Below, in pieces: positions 44,835 to 64,000 of a DNA stretch of 64,000 nt. A program made the position numbers and the translations under genes. The stretch lies in assembly GCF_003597395.2 (NCBI RefSeq), contig NC_133771.1, forward strand, positions 136,735,694 through 136,799,693, given 5' to 3'. This DNA comes from Chelonoidis abingdonii. Its lineage: Eukaryota > Chordata > Testudines > Testudinidae. Each line of letters opens with the position of its first letter. The first letter of the stretch is position 1. The notes below the pieces were generated by a model that searched no databases, was not told the origin of the DNA, and worked only from the letters and a program-made list of their open reading frames with translations.

Positions 44835-47800
44835 CCACATTGAGGAGGAACCCAACACCCATAACTCCTAGGGATTTCATTGGGAGTTTCAGCTACTCTG
44901 CCCTTCTTGTGATCAGGCCAATACAAGGTTTTCCCTTCCCTCAGGGACTGCGCATGTTGCTGGCTAGTGGAAACAGGCTCTGCCAGCCATGGAATAGAGG
45001 GCTGAGAGCTGGCTTCAGTGTTAGTCTGAATGGTGAATTGTGCTAACCCCTGGGGCCATTGCAGGCAGGCAGAATAGGCTGCAGGCTGATGCAATTTCTG
45101 TATCATTCTAACCCTACTAATCGCCCTCCTGTGCCTGCATAACCATCCTCTGCTCCCAACCGAATTTCTCCCATCATCTGATGAACAACATTGTGTTCTA
45201 CCCATGGGTTGTGCACCCAGCCCTGAGCTGGAGCTAAGGGAAGCTTTATTTATTGTGTGCCAGTGAAGAGTGAGAACATAGCACACTAGAGAAAAGAAAA
45301 AAAAGTAAATCCACGGGCGGGGGGGGGAAGGGGATGAATGCAAGAAATTTATAGCTGCTTCAATGGTATTTTGAAGAAATTAATTTTAATCTACCTTAAG
45401 TCCAAGTGTAATCACCTCCGATATGTGCTTTGATACAAGTCTTGATTTTCTGTCTTACTATTAATGCCCTGCCTTATGGCAGCACTGTAGTCCGCAGCAT
45501 GCTGCAAGCATGCACAGCGCTGTCAACTCAGATGCAAGACAAATTCCCCGTACCAAGGCTCGTCAATTGACTCAAACTAATACGGTTCTTGGATAGCACA
45601 ACAAGGGGTGTAGTATAAGAGCCTGGAGAGAGAGATTGTGGATAGACAATCCAGAGGATAACACTTCAAGGATAAGACAGCAGATCTGATAAGATCACAC
45701 AAGAAGGCTTTAGAAAGAAGATGAAAGGAAGAAAAAATGCTTGATGGCCAGGAGGCTCTTCCAAGCACCATGAAAAGCATTCTAGGGAGCATCAATGAAA
45801 CAGCAAGCCAAGTTATTATCTACATTAAGGTTTCTCAGACTAAATGCTTGCCTGCTCTAACTCTACCAATGTAGTTAAAAGCCCCATAGCATGGGTGCAA
45901 TTATATTGGTATGGAAAAGTGCTTTAATGGTATAGCTTATTATGGCTTGGGAAGCAAAATAAGTGATATGGTTGTAAGGTAACTTTTACAGAGGTATACA
46001 TTTATCTAGACCAGTGCTTAAATTGTTATTACTATATCCATTAAAAAAAAATAATTCCACACTCCACCTGACAGTTATAGCGGCATAGCTTTTCTAGCCT
46101 AAAGCAGGCCTTAGACCACCCTTCATGGCCTAAAATACATAGAAGAATTTGACTTTTTCCCTCCTTTTCATTACCAAGACATGTTTAATAGAGAACAGTA
46201 GGAAATGTAAAATACATTTTTTTTAAAAAATACTTATTTTAAACACAACCACCAGAGGGACCCAGTTCCCTTCTCTCACTGTAGGACTTTGCAAAAACAG
46301 AAATATTTTCAAAGTAGTCTACATATAATAGACAGTGTGGGCAGCCTTTGCTGAGGCATAAGTGAATATGAAAGAAAAACATCCTTGTTTCTCCCCTGGA
46401 CGTGTATGAGCTTTATTTGTACCAGTTAGGACATGTATCATTGACTAAAGTCACAGCAAAAAACTCTTGATCTTAACCTTAGGTGGCTGGATATGTGTCT
46501 TTTTCTTCTCCTATCATTTCATCTAAAGTATCATTGACCCCGCTCCTTTTCATTTTTATGTTGTGAATTTTTTTAAAACATTGTCCTAGGGTAGAAGTTT
46601 CCACAGTACCTATGTGGTTTAGAAGCCTAAAAAATTGAAACTGAAGATTTTATGGTTAGTCTTTTATTATGAGAGTCTTTTGATTATTCCTACTAAATAT
46701 ATAGCCAAGAGCTTTGACACATTTCTGGGTGTCTTTACTGCAGTATCTCCCCAAAACATCCCTACAGTGCACAATTACATTTTTACTGAACATGTGCCCA
46801 AAGTTATGTTAAATACATGGGGCACACAAAAAGTATCAAATCCTTAAGCCCAGGCTACTTGCAAAGAATGGAAAACAGCCAAAAGTCAAACAATGTCAAA
46901 TTCACAAAACTTCTTTTCAACCCTGTTATACAAATGCTTTTCTATTGCTCCTTCCCAGAACGTTATGCGTTGTGGTTTGCTCAACCCTGGGTGATTTTAA
47001 TCAACCTTTCTAAAAGGGAAACCTACCTGACTCAGTATTAATATCTAGCTGCCTGTTACTCACAGGAAGTCAAGAAATAAACATTTGAAGTCTCAAACTG
47101 TCCTAGGTAAAAAGGTACACAGTCAATTTGAAATCTAGTCCACTGGAAAAAGTTAAAAATGGTTCAGTTATTATACCTGTCCTTGAGGCACACAATCATT
47201 GTGGTTTTTACAATCACATTGTCCTTTTGAAAATACTTCTCTCCTCTTTGACATGCAAGTGCTGCCAAATGCACAAACTAAAAATAGATACAATAACTGA
47301 GAATTTTTCTGTATTGCCTTTGTTACCATAATCATAGGAGCCGCCAAAATAAGGAAAAACAACCACCCACACCTGATAGAAATGCAATGTAAGCAGACAG
47401 TGCCCTTTCTGGGCTCAAGCCAACCCCCACTGAAGACTCCCCATGATTGCAATGGAGCTGGATCAGATCTTAAGATTCCTGTATTCTAATTTGACCTCAT
47501 TAGTTCCTTACAGGCTCCATGTTATAGTGATACCTATATCACAGTACTGTAACAATCTTTTAATGTTTTCAACTTATGCAATATATTAATGCAAGTAAAC
47601 TAATTCACAGATGAACTGACAACCCATGTAACTTGCCCTACCAACTCTAGGACTTGTAGATTATACATGATCTTCCTTACATGCACTGAAATACCAGCAC
47701 ACAGGATATCAGCTTGCCACCATTGCATTTTCTTGCTTTTGTGGATGGAAGTCAGTTCTTTGTATTTTAATTATGTTGGCTGTATTTCTATTTAAAAGCA

Positions 47801-47974
47801 AGCAGACAGCTTGCTGTCCACACTATTGAAAATTGGCACAGAAATGAAATCACACCTAACCCTAACCAACAGCAGTGACATGTCCAGAAGGGACACAGGA
47901 TCCAAATCCTGAACTTTGGGGGATCAGAGCTAGATCTCAACTTCTAAGCTCAGATGCTACTTGAAAGGAAGGAT
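44835..47974. other. Intergenic, no gene recognised
   Basis: Contains a G-run near 45319 and MITE-like text at about 45840-46115 ('ggcatagcttttctagcctaaagcaggcc') without a clear partner end. The 186-codon minus-strand frame at 44783-45343 has no recognisable domain. Confidence 0.5.
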
Positions 47975-48140
47975 AGTCTTGGGTTAAGGCATTGGACTGG
48001 AGAAATGGGTTCAATTACCAGCTCCACTGCAGATTTCCTGTAATGAGGGGCAAGTCACTTATTTAGTCCATCTGTAAAATGGGGTTACTACCACTTCTTT
48101 TCTCCCATTCTGTCACCTATTTAGATTATAATCTCTCTCT
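47975..48140 (+). repeat. MIR-type SINE
   Basis: 'ggcattggactggagaaatgggttcaatt', 'aggggcaagtcacttatttagtccatctgtaaaatggggtta' follow the MIR core and 3' region. Confidence 0.72.
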
Positions 48141-49587
48141 AGATATTTGTATAGTTCCTCGTATAATGGGGAACCACTATCAGTTATGGCTCAAGCATTA
48201 CTGTAACAGTCCGTTGTCTGCCTCTCCCTCATTTCAGTCAGATGAAGCTAAGTGCCAGAGCACTCCTGCTCATCTTTGCAGCCATCTCCAAACCTAACAG
48301 CAGAATTTACCCAGAATCTTATTCTAGGTAGTGGACAAAGATCCCAGGAGCTCTATTGGCCCCTCCCTAAGCAAGAGACTCCAGAACTCCCAGCCCCACG
48401 ATCGGGGACTAAAAGATGTCTCTAAGCAGAGCCGCTACGAGAGGTTAGTAGACCTGAAACCCGACTAGATCTGAGGGCACCTGCTGCAGCTCTGAAGAGA
48501 CACTTAAGAGATTATAGGGCGGGTTTTGGGGGAGGGGGCGGGGGAAGGAAGGAAAGACTGATAAATTTATCAGGCGAAGAGAGAGAAGAACCAAATCAGA
48601 ACAGAAGATATTTGACTAATTTGGGGGAAAGAGCTGATGAATTTGGGGGCATGCAGAGAACTCATGTCAAGGTGAAGAGTGAGTGAATGAAGAGGTGGCT
48701 GAGTTGGGGTGTGAAGTGTGGGGAGATGAGTGGGGCTGAGAAATGAGTGAAGCTGAGTAGGGGGTTGGTGCGCAAGATAGGTATGAGAGACTGGCGTGAA
48801 ATGTGTGTGAATGAGTTTCATATGAAATGTGAGTAAAAACAGCTCTCTCCATAAGGGGTGAGTATATACAGGAAGGGCATGAGAGTCCAGGTGTATGCTT
48901 GTGAGAGTCCATCTGTCTGCACTGTGCATGCGTGCAAGAGAAAGTGTGAATGTGTTACAGAGACAACCAGTCCATTTGTCCATGAATGTGTGGTTGAATG
49001 GGGAAAAAGGAGATTGTTCTCTTCATGGTAAAGGTGGGCAAGTAGGTCCCCCCCTTTTCTTTTTTTTAAAACTAGGTGTGGAAAGCAGCTACACGTCCCT
49101 TTTTTAACTTGGCTTTCCTGTACACATTAAATTATTTGGATCAGATACTTGCTTTTCCTCCTATTTCAGGATTTTTGAAGATTGGTTTATAGTGACTGCA
49201 AGTGTATGTGGATATTGACAAGTGCCATGTAACCCTTCCAACGCAACATTGCTAGTAACCATGACAGTATTGCATATCAGATGACACCAATGTTAATTGT
49301 AGTAACAATACTCACTTTCCCATTGCATGGGCCTAGGGAAGCCAAGCTCATAGAAGGTTCAGCAGAACCCACTGCGGAGTGAGCAGAGCTCCCTCTACAG
49401 TGACTATGTTGGTTGCAGTAGCAGTTCATATTTAAAGTTTTCTTCACAAGGACTAGGGGAAAAAAAAATTTTTTAAATGGCAGCTGATGGCACTAGTAAG
49501 TCTCTTGAACATCTCCTACTGAGCTGGGGACAGTGGAGTTTTGCAAGGCTGATCTACATAGAAATGAAGACATTACTATAAGATACA
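48141..49587. other. Intergenic, no gene recognised
   Basis: Includes a purine-rich, GTGAGTGAATGA-like low-complexity stretch at about 48660-48990, whose complement gives a Ser/His/Thr-rich artefactual frame. Confidence 0.5.
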
Positions 49588-49595
49588 CTTTAGAG

Positions 49596-49931
49596 CAGTG
49601 GTGGGCAACCTGCAGCCCACCAGGGTAATCCACTGGCGGGCTGAAAAACAATTTGTTTACAGTGACCATCCACAGACACGGCCGCCCACAGCTCCCAGTG
49701 GCTGCGGTTTGCCATTCCTGGCCAATGGAAGCTGTGGGCAGCGGTGGCCAGCACCTCTCTGTGGCCTGCTCTGCTTCCCACAGCTCGTACTGGTCAGGAA
49801 CAGCGAACCACGGCCACTTGGAGCTGTGGGCGGCTGTGCCTGCAGACAATGTAAACAAACTGTCTTGCGGCCTGCCAGCAGGTTACTATGCTGGGATCCG
49901 TGGCCCATGGGCCGCAGCTTGCCCAGCACTG
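49596..49931. mobile_element. Non-autonomous hAT-type transposon, 8-bp TSD (7 of 8)
   Basis: Begins 'cagtggtgggcaacctgcag' and ends 'cagcttgcccagcactg'. Flanks 'ctttagag' (49588-49595) and 'ctttagaa' (49932-49939). The 336-bp interior is roughly palindromic: 'tttgtttac' near 49653 mirrors 'gtaaacaaa' near 49853. The several overlapping frames are by-products. Confidence 0.82.
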
Positions 49932-49939
49932 CTTTAGAA

Positions 49940-52900
49940 GGTAAAGCCATGTCAACGTAAGCAAGACACACTGTTAGGTCATCTGGGCTCTTCACCCTCT
50001 GAGGTTCACGACCAGCACACAGAACCAAGTGCAGATGGTAGACGAAAGTCCCAATAATGTCTTCATTAACTTAATCAGATAAATGGCTACCCCATTTCTA
50101 ATAGCTTTTTTCTAACTATTACCACTTTATAGCACTGAACTGTTTTTCCTCACATGGATTCTTTGTACAGAAGTTGTTTTCACTATATGTCTTTTGGGTT
50201 AAGCAAGAGTGGTGGGAAGTAATCCATATTACACTGATATAAAAATAGAAATTTTAAACACCAGCAAAAACTATGCACATTTGTAGAACTAAAGCCAGAC
50301 AACTGATCCCAATCAGTACCACGATTTCACTGGAAATATTAACACTATCAGAAAATTAGTTCTGACAAAAGATACTAGTGAGTGCCTACCTACAAAACAA
50401 ACTAACCACTCCCCGCTCCCAACTGACTAGTTTGTTTCATCATGCAACCCTAAGACAATTTTTGTATAATGTTACATGTTTACTTTCTGTACAAATACAA
50501 AAAAGAATAATGTTTCATTGTTTGGTACATCAGATCAAGACTCCATGTGTCTGAAGTTTTGGTCCTGAATTATATAGCTCACAATTCTAATATTGCAAAA
50601 TACTAATTAAGACTCCTATGGTAACCTTCAGAAAATGGAAAGTAATGATTAATCCCCTAGGAACAGAGGCATAAAATAGAGGGCAGCATTCAGGTTGTCC
50701 GGTTGTCTCAGTGACTGATTTGCTAGGGGAACTGACAATGTATTTGTGAGTGTCTGCAGCTGTGTATGTGGGAGAAGACCATGTACGCTGATATTGCTTT
50801 AAACCATACTGCTGGATTTTGTGGTTAGTATTATAGTCCATTAGTAATCTTTGCTGTTTTCTGCAATTGTTTATGTTTGAATAGATTGTTAAAATGTAAT
50901 TTTTTTTTAGCCTCGTTTCAAGACACTAATGTGACTCTCAAGAGATGTGTGCGCATGCAAATATGGTCATTTCACTTCCCAGTCCCCGGACTAAATTATG
51001 GTAACCTGAAGTCTTGACTGCCTCAGGCTTCTGTTTCTAGTATTTCTGCTTGAAAGCACTCTGAGCCAGCCTGCTACTAGGCTTACAGGTATCTTCCTTC
51101 CAAGCATCCAGAGACACTTTTCTTTAGTCCATTGTGACACATCAGTGGCAAATCTGATACCCACTGCACATCATGGTCAACTCTACAATAAATGTCAGTC
51201 CATCACAGACACGATCTGAAGCTGCCAAGAGGCCTTTTTCCTAATTACACATATCTGATAGAAAGATCACACAAAGAACAAGTTACTTGGCACTGAACTA
51301 CCGAGCAGACCTCAAAGCACTGAAGTGGTCTGCTGAAAAAGTGCTTTAACGTAGCCATCGACGAACTGATAAAAGAAAATGGAACAGGGCAAGATTGAGT
51401 CCAAGTGCCAGAAATACCATGGATGTGCCAAAGTACCAAAAAAACCAGGTACTGGAGCCGTACAAACCAAATGGTGCCCTAATTTTCTAGGCCTATCAGC
51501 CTCTGTTACTGAACCAACTGCAAGGAAGACTAGTACATTTAAGAGACTTTATAAGAGCTGGAGTGATGCAGAAGTACAGCAAACAGAAACTTGTTCACCA
51601 AACAGTCGCCAGGAAAGGAGTGACTAGACGGTTTGGACAGCAGCATTTATAACCTGCATAGATTGGTGAACAACATGCAGCAGGAAACCTGGCTCACACT
51701 GTACTATGCTACTGCTGTCCTAAAGGGTCAAAATTCACAAAGTCTCTGCAAAACCAATCAAACTCCCATTAAGGGGCTAAAATCCTGTCTGTAAAGGGTT
51801 GGGCTTTTTTTCCACCAGTGTAGCTACACTCATACAAAGCACCCACCCTGTGAAGGCACAGTTTGCATCAATACAGCTCCCCCACTAAGTCTAAAAACTG
51901 ACATCAATTTTTTCCTCAACCTCCTCTCAATTAACCCCCCCCCCCCCACACATCTGAATAATTAAAAACAGAGTTTATCAAGGAAACAAATGGCAGACCC
52001 TGGACTGTAGCGTCACTGAATGCTAAAAACAGGCACACATCCCTTTTTTATCAGATTATATATTAGTTGCTGCAGAGTAGGCTTTAAAAAGTTACATAAT
52101 TACAAATAACCACCACGGTGTTTCCAAGAATCTTTATACATCTTTTTAATTAGATTAGCTTTACAAGCGACTTGAGAGCTCTTTATAATGAACACTGCTT
52201 TTCAAATTACATGACTTTATAGGCAATCTGTAGATGAATCCTGAATTTCTTTGCCTGTTATAGAAAAAGGTCTTGTGTTTTATAGCTGGCTAATGTCATG
52301 AATAAAAATAGTATTATGAAGCTTTATCTTTAACCAGGACTAAACACATACAGGTCATAAGACAGTTTAAAAAAATAGTTTTAAACAGGGACCTGCTTTG
52401 TGATGCTCAAGATTGAAGATTTCAACTGACATGAAGTGAACAGATTCTAAAAGGTACTGTTAAAGAAATGGCTGCTCTGATTTGTTGACCCTTTTGTAAT
52501 GATTGACAAGAAATGATGAAGCAAAAAAATTAAGCACTTTTTTTTTTAACCTGTCTGGCAAGCAGAAACCTATACAGTAATTAGAATTTGATACTTTGCA
52601 TACCTGCAGCAATAGAAGTTTGAATTACAGAGGGACTGGAACAGAATTGAAAGGTTTATGCTGTACATTTCTGAAACAAAACCAATCAAATCTCCATTAA
52701 AATAATACAAAAGCAGATAAAATTAAAAGTGGTGGCTTTTTGTGTGTGTTTGTTTTGTTAAAGCTGGCCTAATGCAAGGCACTGCACTGCAGACCAGACA
52801 GTAATGAAGATTTGCATTCCTTGGTCAGGCTGGCAGAGGCACTTACAGTAGAGGTGTCTTGTCTGATTTTCTGAAAAGGGAGGAAAGAGAAACTAAGCTG

Positions 52901-53400
52901 TAAAGGGTGAGAACTAATTAAGATCTGAACAAAATGAGAGTTTTTCCATAAGGTCTCCTCCATTGTGTCACAATAATGAGTTTCCCCCTACCCGCCCCCA
53001 CCCTCCCACACACACCGGTCAGTTTGTTGCTAAATAAAATAAGGGTTGTTGGGTTTTTTTTTTTTTCCTTCTTCATGTTTTACATGAATAGTAATCTTTT
53101 TAATAAAAATTACTGAGCTTTCCATAGAAAAGGTCTGACTGAATACAAACTATACAGATGCTAAAATTGTCGAAAGTTGTAATATTATATACAGAAATAT
53201 TTCTGTACACTCACATTGTTTTGGCTCTGTAAGGAAATCAAGGACAGATAGAAAAATGGGAAGGGATGAGCTCAAATACCAAAGACATTTGTAAATATGG
53301 ATGCTGCCTTTTAAGATCTTCTTTGTTCTCTCAAACTTTAAAATTCAAGACTAGAAGATCCATCTCTTAAGTAACAGAATTTCAAAGCTTTTGGATGCCT
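49940..53400. other. Intergenic region between SPRTN and EGLN1
   Basis: AT-rich with a C-run near 51938 and a T-run near 53056. An 82-codon ATG frame at 51379-51627 is the most gene-like object, but it has no recognisable domain or splice context. Part of this could be distal EGLN1 3' UTR. Confidence 0.45.
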
Positions 53401-53404
53401 CATC

Positions 53405-53410
53405 TTTATT
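53405..53410 (-). promoter_or_regulatory. Candidate EGLN1 polyadenylation signal
   Basis: 'tttatt' on the plus strand (AATAAA on the minus) is the first consensus signal after the EGLN1 stop, about 1.27 kb downstream. Longer 3' UTR forms are possible. Confidence 0.3.
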
Positions 53411-54680
53411 CTGTAAAGTCCATTTTTCCTTTTAAAAAAATGAAAATGTAAAAATAAAAGTAATTTTTTTCGCTAAATACTCAGGACTGATCAAAGGCCA
53501 GTGCCTTTTTGGGGAAATCCTTCAGCAGAGTGACAATCTGAAAACATATTACACATGAAGCCTGTAGTGATGCACTTCAGCCTCAATGTACTGAATGTAC
53601 CCTTGATACTATATAATAGACCAAGGAGCCAGCCTGCAGATCAGACAGGACACCAATATTCAGAAAGAACACAAAGGTTGTGGATTTCAACGTTCTATTA
53701 ACTTATGTACAGTAAAAGGACAACTTTCAGAAAGGAAGAAAAAAGATGGCAGTCTCCTGTCAAATACATAGGGAGGAGGTTCTGGGTACCTATAAAAGCC
53801 TAGGAAAGCCCTTATGTATCCTAGGAACTTGACGGTATTTACCAGGTCCCCAAAGCTACCTACAGCATGGATAGTGTCAAGTTCACTTAGTGCCAGTCAC
53901 TTAAAAAAAAAAAAAAAAAAAAAACCCCAAAGATATAGAATCCTTCCCCTCTGTGGATTCAACATACAACATCATGAATTAGAAGTTGCTGATAGTAAGA
54001 TAGTGATTTGTTTCTGTTAACAAGCTTCATAAAGGACATAATCAAAAACAATACAGCAGCAATCTTTAAAAGTTCAAATTAGTGTGAGATATGAATATAA
54101 AACAATCAGGTTTTTAGCTGGTAATTAAAGTGCTCCTTTTCTGACTTTAGATGTAAAGAAAATTAAAGTGATCATTAGTTACTGGCAATTCTTATATTAA
54201 ATTAGATCTTTCATGGCAAAGAACAGCATGAACAGTTTTACAAAAATAGATCAATGATATTTTGGAGAATACTGTATTTTTACTCAATTTTGATAAATTG
54301 TACCTGGTCATACAAAAATTACCCCAAATTCAAACTTTACCATATAAAAAAAGGGAGAGATGAATTGGATGACAGGTCTGGCAAAATATAAGAATGGAAA
54401 AATTCTATGTAGGGCACTTATTTCATGTCCATACGTGTACGCTATTTCTTACTGATTGCTTATCTTCTTTATATAAGCAGTCACAGGTCTGGAGTCACAG
54501 TCACATAGCACAATGGTTCAGCAGTCAAAATCTTCTGTTTGATGCAACATTGAAACGCTGTGTTTGTTTCCGTATTAAAATGTTGATTTCTTGTCAATTT
54601 TTCTTTATCCCATTATTCACATTCAAAAGTTAATAGTTTACTGGGGGAAAGTTGCAAGGAGAGTTGCTAGATTAAATCCT

Positions 54681-64000
<9,320 letters not shown>

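Noticed and set aside
44485..45343. Cluster of frames up to 186 codons
   Set aside because: They cross a hAT element with a perfect target duplication and show no domain.
51379..51627. 82-codon ATG-started frame with an adequate start context
   Set aside because: No recognisable domain, no splice sites keeping a longer frame, and a length common by chance in 64 kb. It could be revisited with conservation data.

Overview
The window is vertebrate nuclear DNA, most likely from a cryptodiran turtle. Three protein genes of the conserved EXOC8 - SPRTN - EGLN1 block (human 1q42) are present with spliced GT-AG exons. The repeats are reptilian: CR1 LINEs, amniote MIR-type SINEs, tRNA-headed SINEs with a CR1-like tail that resemble the turtle Cry/Pol III SINE, Penelope-like elements (PLEs), and many short inverted-repeat DNA transposons. 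The clade call rests on recognising the SINE and PLE families from memory, not on a database search.

Layout. 1-26.8 kb: gene-poor, no credible host exon; SINEs, CR1 pieces, a decayed PLE coding region with a GIY-YIG endonuclease, PLE terminal foldbacks, hAT and MITE insertions (some nested), and C-rich or palindromic minisatellites. 27.1-29.9 kb: EXOC8 on the minus strand in two exons with a 665-bp intron. 29.9-30.3 kb: a 427-bp divergent CpG promoter with five NRF1-like palindromes. 30.3-37.1 kb: SPRTN on the plus strand in five coding exons, 502 residues. 37.1-53.4 kb: intergenic and repeat-rich. 53.4-64.0 kb: the 3' part of EGLN1 on the minus strand (four coding exons, counted as exons 2-5 of the family); the gene runs off the right edge.

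Gene roles (family knowledge). EXOC8 is the Exo84 subunit of the exocyst. SPRTN is a replication-coupled DNA-protein crosslink metalloprotease that works with PCNA, p97 and ubiquitin. EGLN1 (PHD2) is the oxygen-sensing HIF prolyl hydroxylase. EXOC8 and SPRTN share a promoter; SPRTN and EGLN1 are convergent. No functional link among the three is implied beyond conserved neighbourhood.

Most notable: an intron in EXOC8 (the human gene is intronless), the NRF1-like site cluster, three PLE termini folded into long inverted repeats (one a perfect 38-bp hairpin), and a decayed hammerhead-ribozyme-like motif inside one of them.
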